Shown here: piece by piece, positions 20,278-32,256 of the stretch
Layout: the number at the start of each line of letters is the position of its first letter
Position numbering within the stretch: position 1 is the stretch's first letter
Assembly (NCBI GenBank): GCA_019279435.1
Contig: JAAALK010000082.1
Coordinates: 20,241,116-20,305,115 of the forward strand
From: Zizania palustris
Taxonomy: Eukaryota > Streptophyta > Magnoliopsida > Poales > Poaceae
Reading direction: 5' to 3'
DNA length: 64,000 nucleotides
Translations under genes and position numbers: made by a program
Notes under the pieces: generated by a model
What the model was told of the DNA's origin: nothing
Databases searched by the model: none
The model's input: the letters and a program-made list of their open reading frames with translations, nothing else

Positions 20278-21411
20278 GTCGAGGGTGTGAAATTATCATA
20301 TTATCAACGATATATTATACAAGGCCAGAGTCTGCTCTCCCCTGCTCTGATGTATATCCCAATCTGAAGGACAAGATATACTTTGGAAAATGCACGAAGG
20401 ATTATGTGGTAGTCATCTAGCCCCTCGAGCTCTAGCAGGCAAAACACTTCGCTAGGGGCTTTATTGGCCTACTATAGTAGTTGACCCTGATTCATTAGTC
20501 CGCACTTGTCAGGGATATCAGTGGATGGGAAAACGGAGCCATCTTCTCCTGACACCTCTTCAGGTTATCACTCCGGTATGGCCAAGGGCTCGATGGGGAA
20601 TGGATCTTATTGGCCCCTTCCCAATGGCAAAAGGCAGTTTGACATTTGCAGTGGTAGCAATTGGATATTTTTCTAAATGGGTCGAAGCTGAGCCCCTCAC
20701 CGCTATCACTTCTAAAAATGTACAAAATTTTTTCTGGCAAAATATTATTTGAAGATTTAGAGTACCTAGGGAGCTTACAATTGACAATGGCACCCAATTC
20801 GATGTCAAGCCTTTCAGAGAATTATGTGAAGGCCTTGGTGTCCAAATGTGCTTTGTAGTTATCCGTCATCACAAATCAAATGGAGCCGTCGAGCGAGCCA
20901 ATGGAAATATTTTGTCAGCCTTAAATCGAAGGATAGTAGGATTGGTAAAGGGATTGTGGACTGAGAAACTCCCGGAGATTTTGTGGTCCATCTGGACCAT
21001 AAGCCAGTTCTACAGGTTTTACTCCATTCCGGTTATTGTTCGGAGATGAAGCCATGATGCCAATGGAGCTAAAAGGAGGTTCTCTCCACAACACTGAACC
21101 AAAAGTTGACAATGAAAGGCAGACTTCGCTTGACATGACCGATGAAACAAGGCTTCGAGTTGTTGCCAATTTGACAAAGTACCAACACCAGAAGAAGACA
21201 TGGTACGACCCGAAGGTAAATCTTAATGAACTTAAGTCGGGTCATTTGGTACTACAAAGCATAATTTCTCTAGGAAAATTGGGAAACAAATGGGAAGAAC
21301 CATACATCATCTTGCATTTAGGATGCCCCGGATCTTTCAAATTAGCCAATTTAGAAGGGGAAGAATTAAAACATGCATAGCATGCGGAGCACCTTAAACG
21401 TTATTTTTCTT
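20278..21411 (+). pseudogene. Integrase of gypsy B
   Basis: The HHCC zinc region (about 20390-20520, ending CQGYQW where E has CQGCQW), then the core with RWGMDLIGPFP (Asp), LTIDNGTQFD (Asp) and HKSNGAVERANGN (Glu). The C-terminal part encodes LTKYQHQKKTWYDPKVNLNELKSGHLVL. Stops (20278, 20442, 20475, 20749 and others) and frameshifts interrupt it. The element's sense coding ends near 21411. Confidence 0.77.
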
Positions 21412-21570
21412 AGGGGCTCCTTGTAACGGGTTGTAAACACTTTTCAAAATAAATAAAACTTATGGTTCGAATTATGCATACCTCTCAAAATGAATCCTAC
21501 CTCAAGTGGACGCACTAGGAGAACAGAGCTAATTGCGGAGGTAATCATCATTCATACGAACCTAGTCAAT

Positions 21571-21990
21571 GGACTTCGAGCCACCGGCTCGAAGCATCTG
21601 AAAAAGAGTCGAAGGTGACCTTGAAAAACGGATTCCGAGCCATTGGCTTGAAAGCATCCAGAAAAGAGTCAAAGGTGACCATGAAAAATGGATTCTGAGC
21701 CATTGGCTTGAAAGCATCCGGAAAAGAGTCGAAGGTGACCATGAAAAATGGATTCCGAGCCATTGGCTTCAAAGTATCCGGAAAAGAGTCGAGGGTGACC
21801 ATTAAAAACGGATTCCGAGCCATTGGCTTGAAAGCATCAAGAAAAGAGTTGAAGGTGACCATGAAAAATGGATTGTGAGCCATTGGCTTGAAAGCATCCA
21901 TAAAAGAGTCGAAGGCGACCAAAATTACCGGATTCCAATACATCCGAAAGAGAGTACTAAACTACCATTTATGGATTTCGAGCCATTAAG
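21571..21990. repeat. 60-bp minisatellite in gypsy B 3' region
   Basis: Six head-to-tail units of 59-60 bp start at 21571, 21630, 21690, 21750, 21810 and 21870; a degenerate seventh follows. Each holds GAGCCATTGGCTTGAAAGCA and AAAGAGTCGAAGGTGACC with a few changes. Because 60 is divisible by three, the minus strand is open for 126 codons as a 20-residue repeat. E has about four diverged units (53806-54050) and D a partial one (about 36308-36354), so the repeat is a fixed part of the family whose copy number varies. Confidence 0.9.
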
Positions 21991-22319
21991 TTCGAAGAGT
22001 CCTACGAGGTACATAATGTCCATCTATTCGGATTTAAAACCACTGGTTTGAATTATCTGTTGAATACAATAGGGGCTCTGATCGTGTAAGGTCAAAAAAA
22101 CTCTATGAAAATATTGAATTAAGCATGGATAAGCATTCCAGTCGTTGTGCTTGACCGACTTCATTTGATAATCGAAGGCACCCACCCACAAAGAGGGGCT
22201 AGGAGGTAAAGGCATAATTTCAACGCATTTCAATTTATATTACTCAATCAATTATATTACATCATGAAAAATCGGTGTCTAAACCAAGAAGGAAACAAAG
22301 GCCACTTCGATCCCTAAGG

Positions 22320-25300
22320 CTAGCTTCAGAGGTTGCCTAACCTCGAGGATGACTCACTCTTGAGCTCAGAGTCTTCAGAACATTTCATTTAATCCGCTTC
22401 CCTCTTTGCGAAGCCCTGAAGTCCTTCTGCTCTTGTTGAAGATCAGCCCAGGTCTGAAGTCTTTCGGAGCTAGTCTCCACTAGGTCTTCGTCAGACTACT
22501 CATCTTTGGACCAATCGATGTCCTCCGAAGATGTGGATGTTAGATTTACAACTTCCTCCTTTTATTCCTTAATATAAGAAAGTACTTCTCTACAAATATC
22601 AGGTGCAACCTCTCTGTGACTCCCTCAAGGAATGAAAAATCGAGGACACCAATGAGGCCTTAGGTCTTTGAAGGTAGCCCACCGTTGGTTGAGCCCTTCG
22701 TTAACCTCTAGTACTTCAAGGTCATCATCCAGAAAGTATGAAAAATCCTAAAAGCACTCCAAATAAGTTTTTTTCATTCAAAGAAAGACAGGAATACAAG
22801 TTTTTACATAATAGGATCCTAAGGAGAGCTAGACCTTTGGGTCCGGAGGAGGCATGCTTGTCGAAGGCATTGCTGGAGGTAGCGTCCGCGCCTACTTTTG
22901 ATGATGTCTTTGGTCGATCCATGCCTTCATCGCTGTCCGACCTTAAGCTTTCTAGGATGCTTGAAAAGCCTCCCAAGCTGCGGCAACATCAGGTGAAGGG
23001 GCCAACAGCCAGTCGCCCGCAAAACTGGAAGGTGCCATGCCCACATCTGGCGCAACGGAAATTCCGATGTCCTTGAAGTGGCGAAGTACTCTAAGTGTGG
23101 CTACTTGTCTAGAGATCTCTCCGTACCGAGTCCCCGAAGTCTTCATGGTCTTTGCCGCTGCTTGGATCATCTTCAGCTTCCAGTCCAAAGGTTCATTCGC
23201 TGACGAGGAAGAGGCACAACATGTCCCGAAGTATTCCAAGACGCCCCAAAGGACGTCCATGGTTTCGGAGGCCGTACTGCTGCACTTTACCTTTTTCGCA
23301 ACAAAGGCCTTTGATGAAGCACGCATGTCACATATCAGAGTGTTGAGCTTGGCTGTCTTCGTCATGAGGATAGTCTTCTGAGCAAGAAGTTGTCGTACCT
23401 CATCGACTGGGCATTGACGCTCTTTTCCGAAGCCGTATGGCTTTAGCTCAGGAGATTGCTTGCGCCTCTCGAAGCCTTTCAACTTTGGCCAGGAGTACCA
23501 CTCGCTCAGCCAGAAGCTCTTCGTTCGCAGCCTCCAGCTTTGCCTTTGTGCTTCGCTCTGCACGAACTATCTCCTCCAAGTCCAAAGCCCTGCCCTTGGA
23601 CTCGGCAAGTCTCTCTAGAGGGCCGTCACCTTCTCTTTGAGCCGGTTACATTCATGCTCATTGGAAGTCGTAGCCACACAAGCAAGAACAATGTGTTGTC
23701 AAAAAAGCAAGGTGAGTATGGTATGTACGTGGAAATAAACTAACTTATGCAGGTGTATCATACCTGATAGGCGGCCCATTCAAGGGCGGTTGCTAGCTCC
23801 GACCCTTCAACCTCTCTTATCGCAGAGACCAGCTCGGTCTCACCTACCTCTTGGCTAACCCGAGCCAGGGCTCCAATAAAGGCTGAACCCATGTCCGCTC
23901 AAGAAAAGGGTCCAAGAGGGGGAGCCTCGCCAAGGTGCTCCGGTCATCATCTGTAGAAGAAGGCCCCGAGCGAAGGGTAGCATCCTCAGAAGGCTTCATA
24001 TATTGCCCCCCAACGGTTGACTGGGATGGGTTCAACCCCACTGCGGGAATAGGCATGGGCTAGGATTTATGTTTTCCTTTCCCAGGAGCCATCACCTTCG
24101 CTGGAGCCTCCACCTACGCTAGAGCCATCATTTGCACCAGAGCTGTCTCTAGCTCTGGAACCACCTCCTTCGCCAGAGCTGTCTCCAGCGACGGAGCTAC
24201 CTCCACTGGAGTTGATTCTACAAACACAAAGGTATATATCGTTATGTAAATGTTGCAGGTAAAAAATGAAGCAGATCTCGGTTGGTATAGGTCTACCTCC
24301 ACCACCCTACTGTCGAACAAGCACCGGACTACTCGGATGTTCGAACATCGGAGTGATGTACTCATCGGACTTAGGAGACTAGACCGAAGGAATGGTCACA
24401 GAAGTCCCCTCGGTTGTGGCAACCACCACTTCAACTAGGGCGGGACCCTCCGCTTCTAGGGTCTAAACCTCTTCGACCTTGACTCTGCCTTCAAAACAAA
24501 ACAGGACCTCCGTCCGGCTCGATGGAGCGACCTCGACATCCACCTGCTTGAGATCGCCCCCTCTTCATTCGATGCCACCTCCACGCCATCTCGGACGAGA
24601 GTCTCTATTTCCATCAAAGAACCCCCTTCATCATCCCCCGCAAGCAAAGCCTCGAACTCCTCCGCTATCTGCGCGTCTGCATCCTCTTCCTCTTCGGACT
24701 ACTCTGATGGCGAAATTGGAGACTTCGAAGGAGTACGAACCTTCATCTTGCGGGCCACCTTCTCCATCGGCGTCTTCATCAGACTGATGCCCTGGCCTCA
24801 GCCTTCCTCTTTCTTAGCACTAGATCTGTCGTACACCAATCTGGAAGGGTTGGGGGCTCGGCTCCGAGTACACTCCATACTCGGTTGAACTGCTCCAAGT
24901 TCCCGACCAACTTCACCCTTTGCTCCTTCTTCATGAGCGAAGGAGCTCCGAAAACCTTCTCTGCTGCTCGGACTATTTGTTCTGGAGTCAGCGTCATCCG
25001 TAGAGCTAAAAATATAAGATATCGTCTATTAGTTCAATTAAACTAAATCAATGTATGTATGAAACAATTTGATGTAGGATATTTGGAAAGCTTACCTATG
25101 AAGTTTGAAGAGATTTCCCGAAGTCCCACCTCTGGGTTCTCTTCGAAGTTGATAGGCCAGTTGGCCATCAAAGGAGGAATTCGGAGGGCTAGGAATTCCT
25201 CCGCCAAGTCACGCATGCTCACGCATTGACTTATGGTGTACAACAGCTCGAGGCGTACCTGAAGTTGGCTCGGCTCAAGGCTAATGTCTGCTTCCCTCCA

Positions 25301-25960
25301 GTACATGATTTCTTCCAGGGGCCCCGCCAAGACGGAGGTCACGCCCACCTCCGCATAGAACCAGCAGAGGATCCAATCTGAGTACCATTGATCATTGATG
25401 GCCTTCATTGGGAACCTATCTTGAAACTCATCCCGAAGTTGGAAATTTATGCTTCCGAAGGCCACCACCATATTCTCTCTGCCAGGTCTGGTATAGGTCT
25501 TTGGTCGGTAGGAAGCTTTGTGCAGAGCCACGAAGATCTCCGCTCTCCCCGCACACCGTCCGGCTCGCAAGGCCCATTCGAATATGGCCAAGCGAGCAAT
25601 GGAATTCAAAGAAAGTTGAGGAAGCTTTACATGGAATAGATCCAGTACCTCCGCTAAGAAGTCCACAGAAGGGAGCCCGAGTCTTGCTTCGAAGAAAGCT
25701 TTAAAAACTATGACTTCTCTCGCTTGTGGTATCGGAATAACTTCTTTTCCAAGGGCTCACACCTTCACTCCAGGCCCCAACCTTCCAGCAACTTCTTTAG
25801 CTATCATCTTCTTTGAGTAGGTTGATGCCCCAAGATCCCGAGGCGCGGTGGGCCGAGGGTTCTCCAAGGACCTTGCCATCGCTACTACCGCTGCCGCCAT
25901 GGCCTCCTGTCAGGCAAATATCGAGGCCGGCACAGGCACCTTGGAACTAGTCCTCACTAT
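22320..25960 (-). pseudogene. Antisense gene of gypsy B (Transposase_28-like N-terminus, coiled coil)
   Basis: Antisense to gag-pol. Exon 1 (from about 25960) encodes VIVFKAFFEARLGLPSVDFL and ALRAGRCAGRAEIFVALHKA, resembling the plant 'putative gypsy type transposon' family (PF04195). It ends at donor GGTAAGC (intron 25016-25095). The next exon encodes TPEQIVRAAEKVFGAP...FNRVWSVLG. The coiled-coil exon lies at about 22950-23700 and is followed by LDWKLKMIQAAAKTMKTSGTRYGEIS. The last intron is 22748-22834, then a short acidic exon. The equivalent of the start ATG is ATA (25958-25960) and a TGA follows at about 25910, so B is defective here. An in-frame ATG at 25898-25900 exists. Function is unknown. 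Confidence 0.68.
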
Positions 25961-25967
25961 TCTCCTC

Positions 25968-25975
25968 CTTTTATA
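25968..25975 (-). promoter_or_regulatory. TATA box of the antisense gene in B
   Basis: On the minus strand GGCTATAAAAGG, the same motif as in D (32153) and E (49672). In B it lies only about 15 bp from the start codon equivalent, so about 85 bp of 5' leader appear to have been deleted. Confidence 0.5.
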
Positions 25976-26363
25976 GCCTCTGAAGTCCCTTGTGTTGTAC
26001 GTTGCGAAGTAACATTTGGGTCCTTTGTTTTGGTTTCGACACCATTATGACATGCAGGGCCACTACAATGAAGACATAAAACCGCCATGAAATCGTGCGA
26101 CTATTAGCCTCCTTGAAGAGTAACGGCTCTAATTTGGGTCTAATGGCTCTGAGAGCTAACATCTACTTTGGTCCAAAGGGCTCCTAATTCCAATGATGCC
26201 CTTTAGACACCTCCGACCAGATCCTAGGTCTAAGATTCCTTATTCCCGAAGACATTATTACAAATGGTTGTAAGGACTCTCGATTTTTTCTAAGTCTAGA
26301 GCATGAAAATATTTCTTGCGTATACTACTCTCTTCATTGCACAGGTCATTTGGAGAGATGTAT

Positions 26364-26375
26364 TCGAGGGGCTAC
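26364..26375 (+). other. Polypurine tract of gypsy B
   Basis: CGAGGGGCTAC directly precedes the 3' LTR. The same tract (reverse complement) adjoins the LTRs of D at 31761 and E at 49346. It primes plus-strand synthesis. Confidence 0.7.
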
Positions 26376-26901
26376 TATTGGGGGAAAATACTTCATCCTC
26401 AGCATCATTTAAAATTTCTACATCAACATTATCAAAAGATAAAATGAAGATAGAAGACCTGGTCTATGAAGGTCCTAACAACATCAAGGCTTCGCTACAT
26501 TCGTAGCATTCCATGACAGAGGTCTCCGCTAAATCTTCGACATAACAAAGAATCTCAGAGCCTCTTTACCCAGAGGGGTAGTACCAGCAAGGACGGAAGA
26601 ATTACTTTCTCACTATTGACCTAGTCTTTTACCCTTTTAAACCTATGAAGAATGTTAAACAGTATCTTCTAGGTCGGTCGTAATTAGAGGTTAAAGAGGT
26701 CTTTTCCTAATGTATCTTCTCTATAAATACCCCTCTTCAATTCTGTAAGAAGGATCAAATATTCAAGTATTCAATACACACTTCGAACTGTCTTGAGCTA
26801 TTATCCAATTTGGAGGCTTAGAACAGTCCGCATAACAAACACTTAGTTTGCCAAATCTTTGAGTTTACTAAAACCTATTAGCGTAATCTTTTGCGCTAAC
26901 A
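26376..26901 (+). repeat. 3' LTR of gypsy B
   Basis: 526 bp from TATTGGGGGAAAATACTTC (TG mutated to TA) to TTTTGCGCTAACA. It matches the 5' remnant and, in reverse, the LTRs of D and E. A TATA box (CTATAAATACC) lies near 26732. Confidence 0.85.
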
Positions 26902-29081
26902 GTTATCTTCGACTGCCTTCTCTGGGTTGCCTCATGTTGTCCCGGAAAGGTTCCCTCAGGGATTGGGACATCCTGGGAACCCACCTTGATGATGATGGCC
27001 TCGAAGACCCTCTCCGGCGTGTATCTGTGTTCACCTCCTTTATCTTCATACCGAAGCGGTCATTCTCCACCTCACAGCATGACGGATAGACAATTGAAGA
27101 TGCCACCTCCTGCCGTGTTCATCTATCCCAGTATAATAGGTATCTCGTGTGGCCCAATGTTGACATATGCGAAGAAATAAGGAAATGGATACCCTATAGG
27201 AGGGAAGTAGTATAGGGCCCATTGTGCCATCGACAACTGATATGGGGGTGGAGGCATCAGGGGCTCCACCAATGCTTGGTAGTGACGACCAAACTTGTCT
27301 TCCGGTGGATGGTTTGGTCTAGTGGGAGGCTTTGGTTGAGTGTTTGCCTTCTCGGCCTTCATCTGGTGTTTCTGAAGCAGCATCTCATATTTCACCTTCG
27401 ACGTTTTATGAGATTTAGCCGAGGATGCTCCATTTGTGTTCACTTTCCACACTCCTACCTCGGGATTCTTTGGTAGAGGCATTTGTGGACAGGGTTCTCC
27501 CACTACGACCACTTTCCCCTTGGATGGCTCGGCCTATTCTAGTTGAATTAGCACCTTCTTCCCTTCAAGGTCAATCGTGTTGAAGGGAAAAGGGTCTTGA
27601 TCTAGCTTCCTCTTGGAGCTAGTGTGCACCTTCAATCATCCTTCATCTATGGCCAATTGAAAATGTCGACGAAAAACATTGCAATCGTTAGTAGAATGAG
27701 AATGAGAATCATGTCACTTACAATACGCATGGTTCTTCCAATCATTGGTAGTGGGAATGATGTGACCCTTCGGCAACATGAGAAACTTATGTTTCAACAA
27801 AAAATCAAATATTTTATCGCATTTAGTCACGTCATAAGTGTACTTGACTTCATTGCGCTGACTCTTACAAGGAGATGGCCGCAATTCCGAGCAAGTGAAC
27901 GGTTTAGACTTTTTGGACCAAGTCCACTCTGTGGTATACATGTCAGCTGAGTCATCCTAGCTTAGGTTTACTAATTGTCATAGGGAATATTTTATTTTTG
28001 ACTCGGCCTTCTTGGGCTAGAGCCTTCCGTAAGACTTGGTTAACCTCTAGAAAATCCTAGCCATCTAGCTTTTCTTTAAGTTCGGAATGCAAGCCATTAA
28101 AAGCTAAATCATCTAGATCCCTTTCAAAAATATTCAAATTAAAACATCGGTTTATAGTGTCCCTAAACCTCCTAATGTACTCAGAGACACTTTCATTGAA
28201 TTTTTGTTTAACCAATGTCATATGCAAGAGTCTAAGTTCAGTTTCTCCAGTGTAAAATTGATCATGGAACTTCTATTCTAAATGGGCCCAATTTTGCACG
28301 GAGCTGGGTGGCAGTGCCAAAAACAAGATAAAGCAATGCTGGATAGAGATAGACAAAATAATCTAAGTTTAAAAGCATCCGACCCACTCGCTTCACCGCA
28401 CTTGCTGAAAACTGGTCTATGTATTCCCAAGTAGTTTTATTGTCCTCACCGTGAATTTAGTAAATCCGGGAACTCTAAAACCGCGAGGATATGGGATGGT
28501 GTCAAAATAATCCGAGTATGGCTTGTGGCAAACCCTAGTCCGATCCTAGGGCGCATACCCTAAACACTCCATGAATAGCGTGCAGATGCATTCGTCTAAG
28601 TTTTCAATGCCTCTATCCTCCAGATGCCTTGCATGCGGGGGCACGACACGTGGTGGTATCTCGGCGTGTAGGCCGTATAAGTCTTCTCAATTATCCTCTC
28701 CTCGGACCGGCTCATTGTAGGCTACGTGCCCGGGCCTATGCGGATATGCGATGGCGTGGGGTGCTGCAGGCACATGCAAGGGAAGCATCGGTGCTGACGA
28801 GTGAGGCACAAAAACAAAGGGGGTGGTCTGACTAGCCATCTGGCAAGTCGGACCGGACGTATAGTTGTCGTTTGGACCAGCTAGAAAATCGGTCGGACCG
28901 ACGTGGTGCGGTGTCTCGGTTGCACTGGCCTGGTGGCTGATGGCTGCTAGTGGGCATGTGCCAGTCGGACCAGCCCAGAAGCCAATCAGACTGATCGTTG
29001 TCGGTGGTGTTGCAGCATTTGGGTTGAGGCCTAGCACCACGGGTTTAAAAGCACCGGTTGGACCTGCTAGGAGGACATTCT
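26902..29081 (-). pseudogene. gypsy fragment F: A0-like gag and spacer
   Basis: Minus-strand remnants of the same family as A0. From right to left: a Pro-rich N-terminal Gag part (28687-29040), KCDKIFDFLLKHKFLMLPKG and the knuckle-like HDSHSHSTNDCNVFRR near 27670-27830, and the spacer ending PREGSRR at 26903. There are no LTRs of its own: it is bounded by gypsy B on the left and a copia LTR on the right. The order is the same as 11903-14850. Confidence 0.68.
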
Positions 29082-29652
29082 TGATGAACCATGTTGAAAA
29101 GCATGGGCCTTATGGCTCCAGATGTGATGAGTGATTGTTAACGGAAGTCAAAGAGGAGACGTGAAGACCTGCCATGTCTGGGGCGTGTGTGACTCAGGTA
29201 CACGAGCAGCGAGCGACAGCCAGGCAGAGGAGCCACGGAGTCGGGCTGGCCCAATCCGAGTGCATGGGCTAGGAGCGGTAGAGGATCCACTAGTATGTTG
29301 ACCGGGATTGACTCAGGTACACGGGCGGCGAGCGATTGCCGGGCTGAGGAAGTTGCGGAATCGGGTCGGCCCAATCCGGGTATCCGGTGCGAAGACGGTG
29401 TACACTTTATCAGTTTCGGCGCAAAACTGACAACCGATGATTATCTTTATCTAGGATTTTAATATTCAATATTTAGGTCAACAGTCTTTGTTATTCGAGT
29501 CAGTTAAATATTCTAAGCGCATTTTAGTAATTTCCAATTTTATTTTTAGAGTTAGTGTAGTCTTTTCGTTTTATTAGTGGGTTGCCTATAAATAGGCCCC
29601 AACCCCCTAGGGTTAGGGTTGACTGTTTTTTGCAATTAATCTACAGTCCAAG
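29082..29652 (+). repeat. Copia LTR fragment I
   Basis: It starts TGATGAACCATGTTGAAA and follows the G-type copia LTR for about 570 bp, including TATAAATA at 29587-29594 and the CCCCCTAGGG motif. Similarity stops after CTACAGTCC (about 29652), where CACTA-type DNA begins. It is 3'-truncated; no primer site follows. Confidence 0.78.
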
Positions 29653-30179
29653 TTTATGCTCCGCCAGAGTAAACATGTATTTAAAGCATAACATTTATTT
29701 AAATGCACTCATTAATGTTGCGATAATAAAATGCAGTGTAGCTAATCAGTTCAGAAGCCCAACATTCTTCAAAATTAACAGTATTAGGACAGTAACAAAA
29801 TTGTTAAAGACTATGATAAGAAGCTTTGTGGTGGATGACGCATTTTAAGGAGCCTGAACATTCTATATTGAAAAGTGTTCCACATTTTTCCATTACCTAC
29901 CATATGCAACATTCACATGTTCCATTTGTAGTGCGTAGTGCACCCATTCAAGACAGATATTTCGAACTGTTCAAATTTAACTCTACTATTGAGCGGGGGA
30001 TGTTCTACACAACTACATTCCTATGGCAGCCCTACATCAGCTAATCGAAACAACGATTCAATATAACAGCTACAACATTCAGTTTTTATCCAAAATGATA
30101 AAAGCACTGAATCCATCACACTAATTCCTCATTTCAACAACACCAAACTTGCAATCCATGCAGCCCAAATGCCAATGGT

Positions 30180-30370
30180 GAGGGGATGGAATATACTAGT
30201 GGCGGCGATGGGCACCGGTGGCGGCGGCGGTCTCCGAGGGCAGCAATGGTCTCCATTGGTGGCGACGATCTCCGAGGGCGGCGATGGTCTCGAGGGTGGC
30301 GATGGGCTCCGGGGGCGGCAATGGGCTCCGAGGACGGCGATGATGGGTGGAGGGCGGCGACAATGAGCTT
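30180..30370. repeat. GC-rich GGCGGCGATGG minisatellite
   Basis: Repeated GGCGGCGATGG / CTCCGAGGGC units, imperfect, inside the CACTA remnant. It creates long open frames in several phases that I do not regard as genes. Confidence 0.6.
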
Positions 30371-30469
30371 TGGGACGGTGGGAACGGGCGGAGTTCGGCG
30401 GCGCGGGAGTTTAGGGTTTAAAAATGAAACTAGGTTATCAGACGGCAGGAGTAAAAATTATATATAGGT

Positions 30470-30720
30470 GTATTAGCAGTGGCGGGAAAGATGACGTCAT
30501 ATTGCCTGCCACTGCTATTTCTCTTAGTAGTGGCAGGCGGTGACGTCACCAGCCCACCACTGCTAACCCACCCGCTACTGACATCTGATTTAGTAGTGGT
30601 GGGCCAGTGATGTCACCCGACCACCACTGATAAGAGGAATAGTAGTGGTGGGCAGGTGACGTCAGCTTGGCCCCCACTGATTATACACGTGCCCGCCACT
30701 GCTAACTCTAAGGTGTATTT
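30470..30720. repeat. CACTA subterminal repeats
   Basis: About nine copies of a 12-16-bp motif of type AGYAGTGGCGGGC occur in direct and inverted orientation. CACTA transposases bind such subterminal arrays. The same GCGGGC-type motif is found in the small insert at 46257-46328. Confidence 0.7.
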
Positions 30721-30862
30721 TTATTTAGTAAAATCATATATTACCAATAATTAAATAAAAGGTTTCAATATATATTTTCTACTTTGTTTTTATTATTATT
30801 ATTCTTAATAAAAAATTTATTCGAATAGACATATATTACCAATAATTAAATAATAACATATA

Positions 30863-31260
30863 TTACAAATATCTTAAACAAAATGACATCGGTGGCCTGC
30901 TAGTGCTATACACATTAATGACATAAATAAAAACATATATTTCCTCGACTCCATAATCTTCAACAATTCTTTGTTTTCCTGGAGAAACGATGTATTTCTT
31001 CTCGTCTTTAGGATCAAGTATGTAAAATACTTGTGCCACAGATTGAGAGAGTGTCCAAGAGTCATCTTTATAACCCACCTTATTAAGGTCAACTATCGTA
31101 ACCTGTAATCATCCACCTCCACACCTTCTGGATGTCTGACCCACTGGCACATAAATATGAAGATTTCTATAGTGTTTCCGTATTTATGTTCCCATATTTA
31201 TTCGATGTATCCATAGTAAGCATTCTTTTGTCTAGTGTTGTCTTCTGCATCTGCTCTGAC
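30863..31260 (-). pseudogene. CACTA transposase (TNP2-type) C-terminal fragment
   Basis: The minus strand encodes AEDNTRQKNAYYGYIE, a stop, IWEHKYGN, then VGYKDDSWTLSQSVAQVFYILDPKDEKKYIV. This GYKDDPW...QVFYILDPKDEKK pattern is the DUF4216 region at the C-terminus of plant CACTA (En/Spm) transposases. A stop and a frameshift near 31090 inactivate it. Gypsy D interrupts the upstream coding part at 31269. Confidence 0.78.
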
Positions 31261-31268
31261 ACTACTTG

Positions 31269-31760
31269 TTGGCATAAAAGATTACGCTAACAGGTTCTCT
31301 AAGATTTAGAACTAACAAACAATTAATTTGTGTTGAGAACTATCTCAAGCCTCCAAATTTGATAATAGCTTAAGTAGTCTGAAATAGTGTATTGAATAGC
31401 TGAGTATTCGATGCCTATTATAGGGTAAGAAGGAGGGTATTTATAGGCAAAAAGTCTAAGGAAAAGACCTATTTACCCCTCAATTATAACCGACATAGTG
31501 GAAACTATTCGGTACCCTGAATAGGGTTAAAATAGTAAAATCTATCTGGAGAAGAAAGATAAGGCAAACATCTTATCAGTCTTGTTGTTTTCCACCGAAG
31601 CTTCATAGCCTGTGGAGGGTACCTTCGAGTCCTCGAGTCGAACCATCCTCCGGCATAGAAACTTCGTCACCTCCAGAAATGAACTCAAGCTTTGATGCTA
31701 GTAAGCTATCTTTGACTGTTGATTTCTAAAGTCCTGAGGATGAAGTATTTTCCCCCAACA
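31269..31760 (-). repeat. 3' LTR of gypsy D
   Basis: 492 bp, in plus orientation TGTTGGCATAAAAG to CCCCCAACA. The first 26 bp can form a hairpin (TGTTGGCATAA/TTACGCTAACA). A minus-strand TATA box lies near 31440. Confidence 0.87.
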
Positions 31761-32152
31761 GTAGCCCCTCGAATACGCTTCTCCGATTTAATCTGCATGG
31801 TAGGAAAGCAGTAAACGCAAGGAACATTTTCATATTTAGGGACTTAGAGAAATTTGAAGGTAATACAGCTATCCGAAGGGTTTTTGACATAGAGGCATCC
31901 CCAATGACATCTTCGAAGTGGGACTGCTGTGTGAACACTTCACAGGAAAAGGAACCGTTGCGGAGGTAAAACATTGCGAAGAGCTGTTAATTTTGAGCCG
32001 TTACCCTTCAAGTAGCCGTTATGCTCCCGAAAAGGTAACGGTCGAAATTTTACCATGAGTTCACATCTTTTCACTTCCTGGTCCCACCCGCCAACGACAG
32101 AAGTCGAACCTACAGTGTGAATGCGACCGAAGTGCAATAGCTAGCGGAAGGC

Positions 32153-32160
32153 TATAAAAG
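32153..32160 (+). promoter_or_regulatory. TATA box of the antisense gene in D
   Basis: TATAAAAG in GGCTATAAAAGGGGG, 104 bp before the ATG at 32257. Element E has the same arrangement at 101 bp. Confidence 0.6.
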
Positions 32161-32256
32161 GGGGATCGAAATCCGCCAAAAACTTTTACCGTGCCTGACT
32201 TCTGAAGTTTACTTTCTTCAACCTCCAAATCTCCCAACTTTCTGAGCGATCGAGTC

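Larger units (their letters stand above)
16181..26901 (+). mobile_element. Ty3/gypsy element B, Tat lineage, 5' LTR truncated
   Basis: The order is primer site, gag, protease, RT, RNase H, second RNase H, integrase, a repeat-rich region, an antisense gene, polypurine tract and 3' LTR. PR-RT-RH-INT order is Ty3/gypsy. The dual RNase H and an antisense extra gene near the 3' LTR place it in the Tat lineage (Retand/Grande-like). Only about 212 bp of the 5' LTR remain next to A0's LTR; 16144-16180 in between is unassigned. No target duplication can be checked. Elements D and E belong to the same or a sister family. Confidence 0.85.
29653..31268 (-). mobile_element. CACTA (En/Spm) DNA transposon remnant
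   Basis: It is defined by a transposase C-terminal coding fragment (30863-31260, minus) and by short subterminal repeats in both orientations (30470-30720). It also has a GC-rich 12-bp-periodic stretch at 30180-30370 and an AT-rich part at 29653-30160 in which I see nothing recognisable. Neither CACTA terminus is visible: copia LTR I borders the left and gypsy D cuts the transposase gene at 31269. Confidence 0.65.

Noticed and set aside
21566..21943. 126-codon repetitive minus-strand ORF as a real protein
   Set aside because: It exists only because the minisatellite period is a multiple of three; in E the open frame lies on the equivalent strand but its residues differ strongly.
30169..30467. 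Overlapping ORFs in the GGCGGCGATGG stretch
   Set aside because: Low-complexity repeat; no domain, open in more than one frame.
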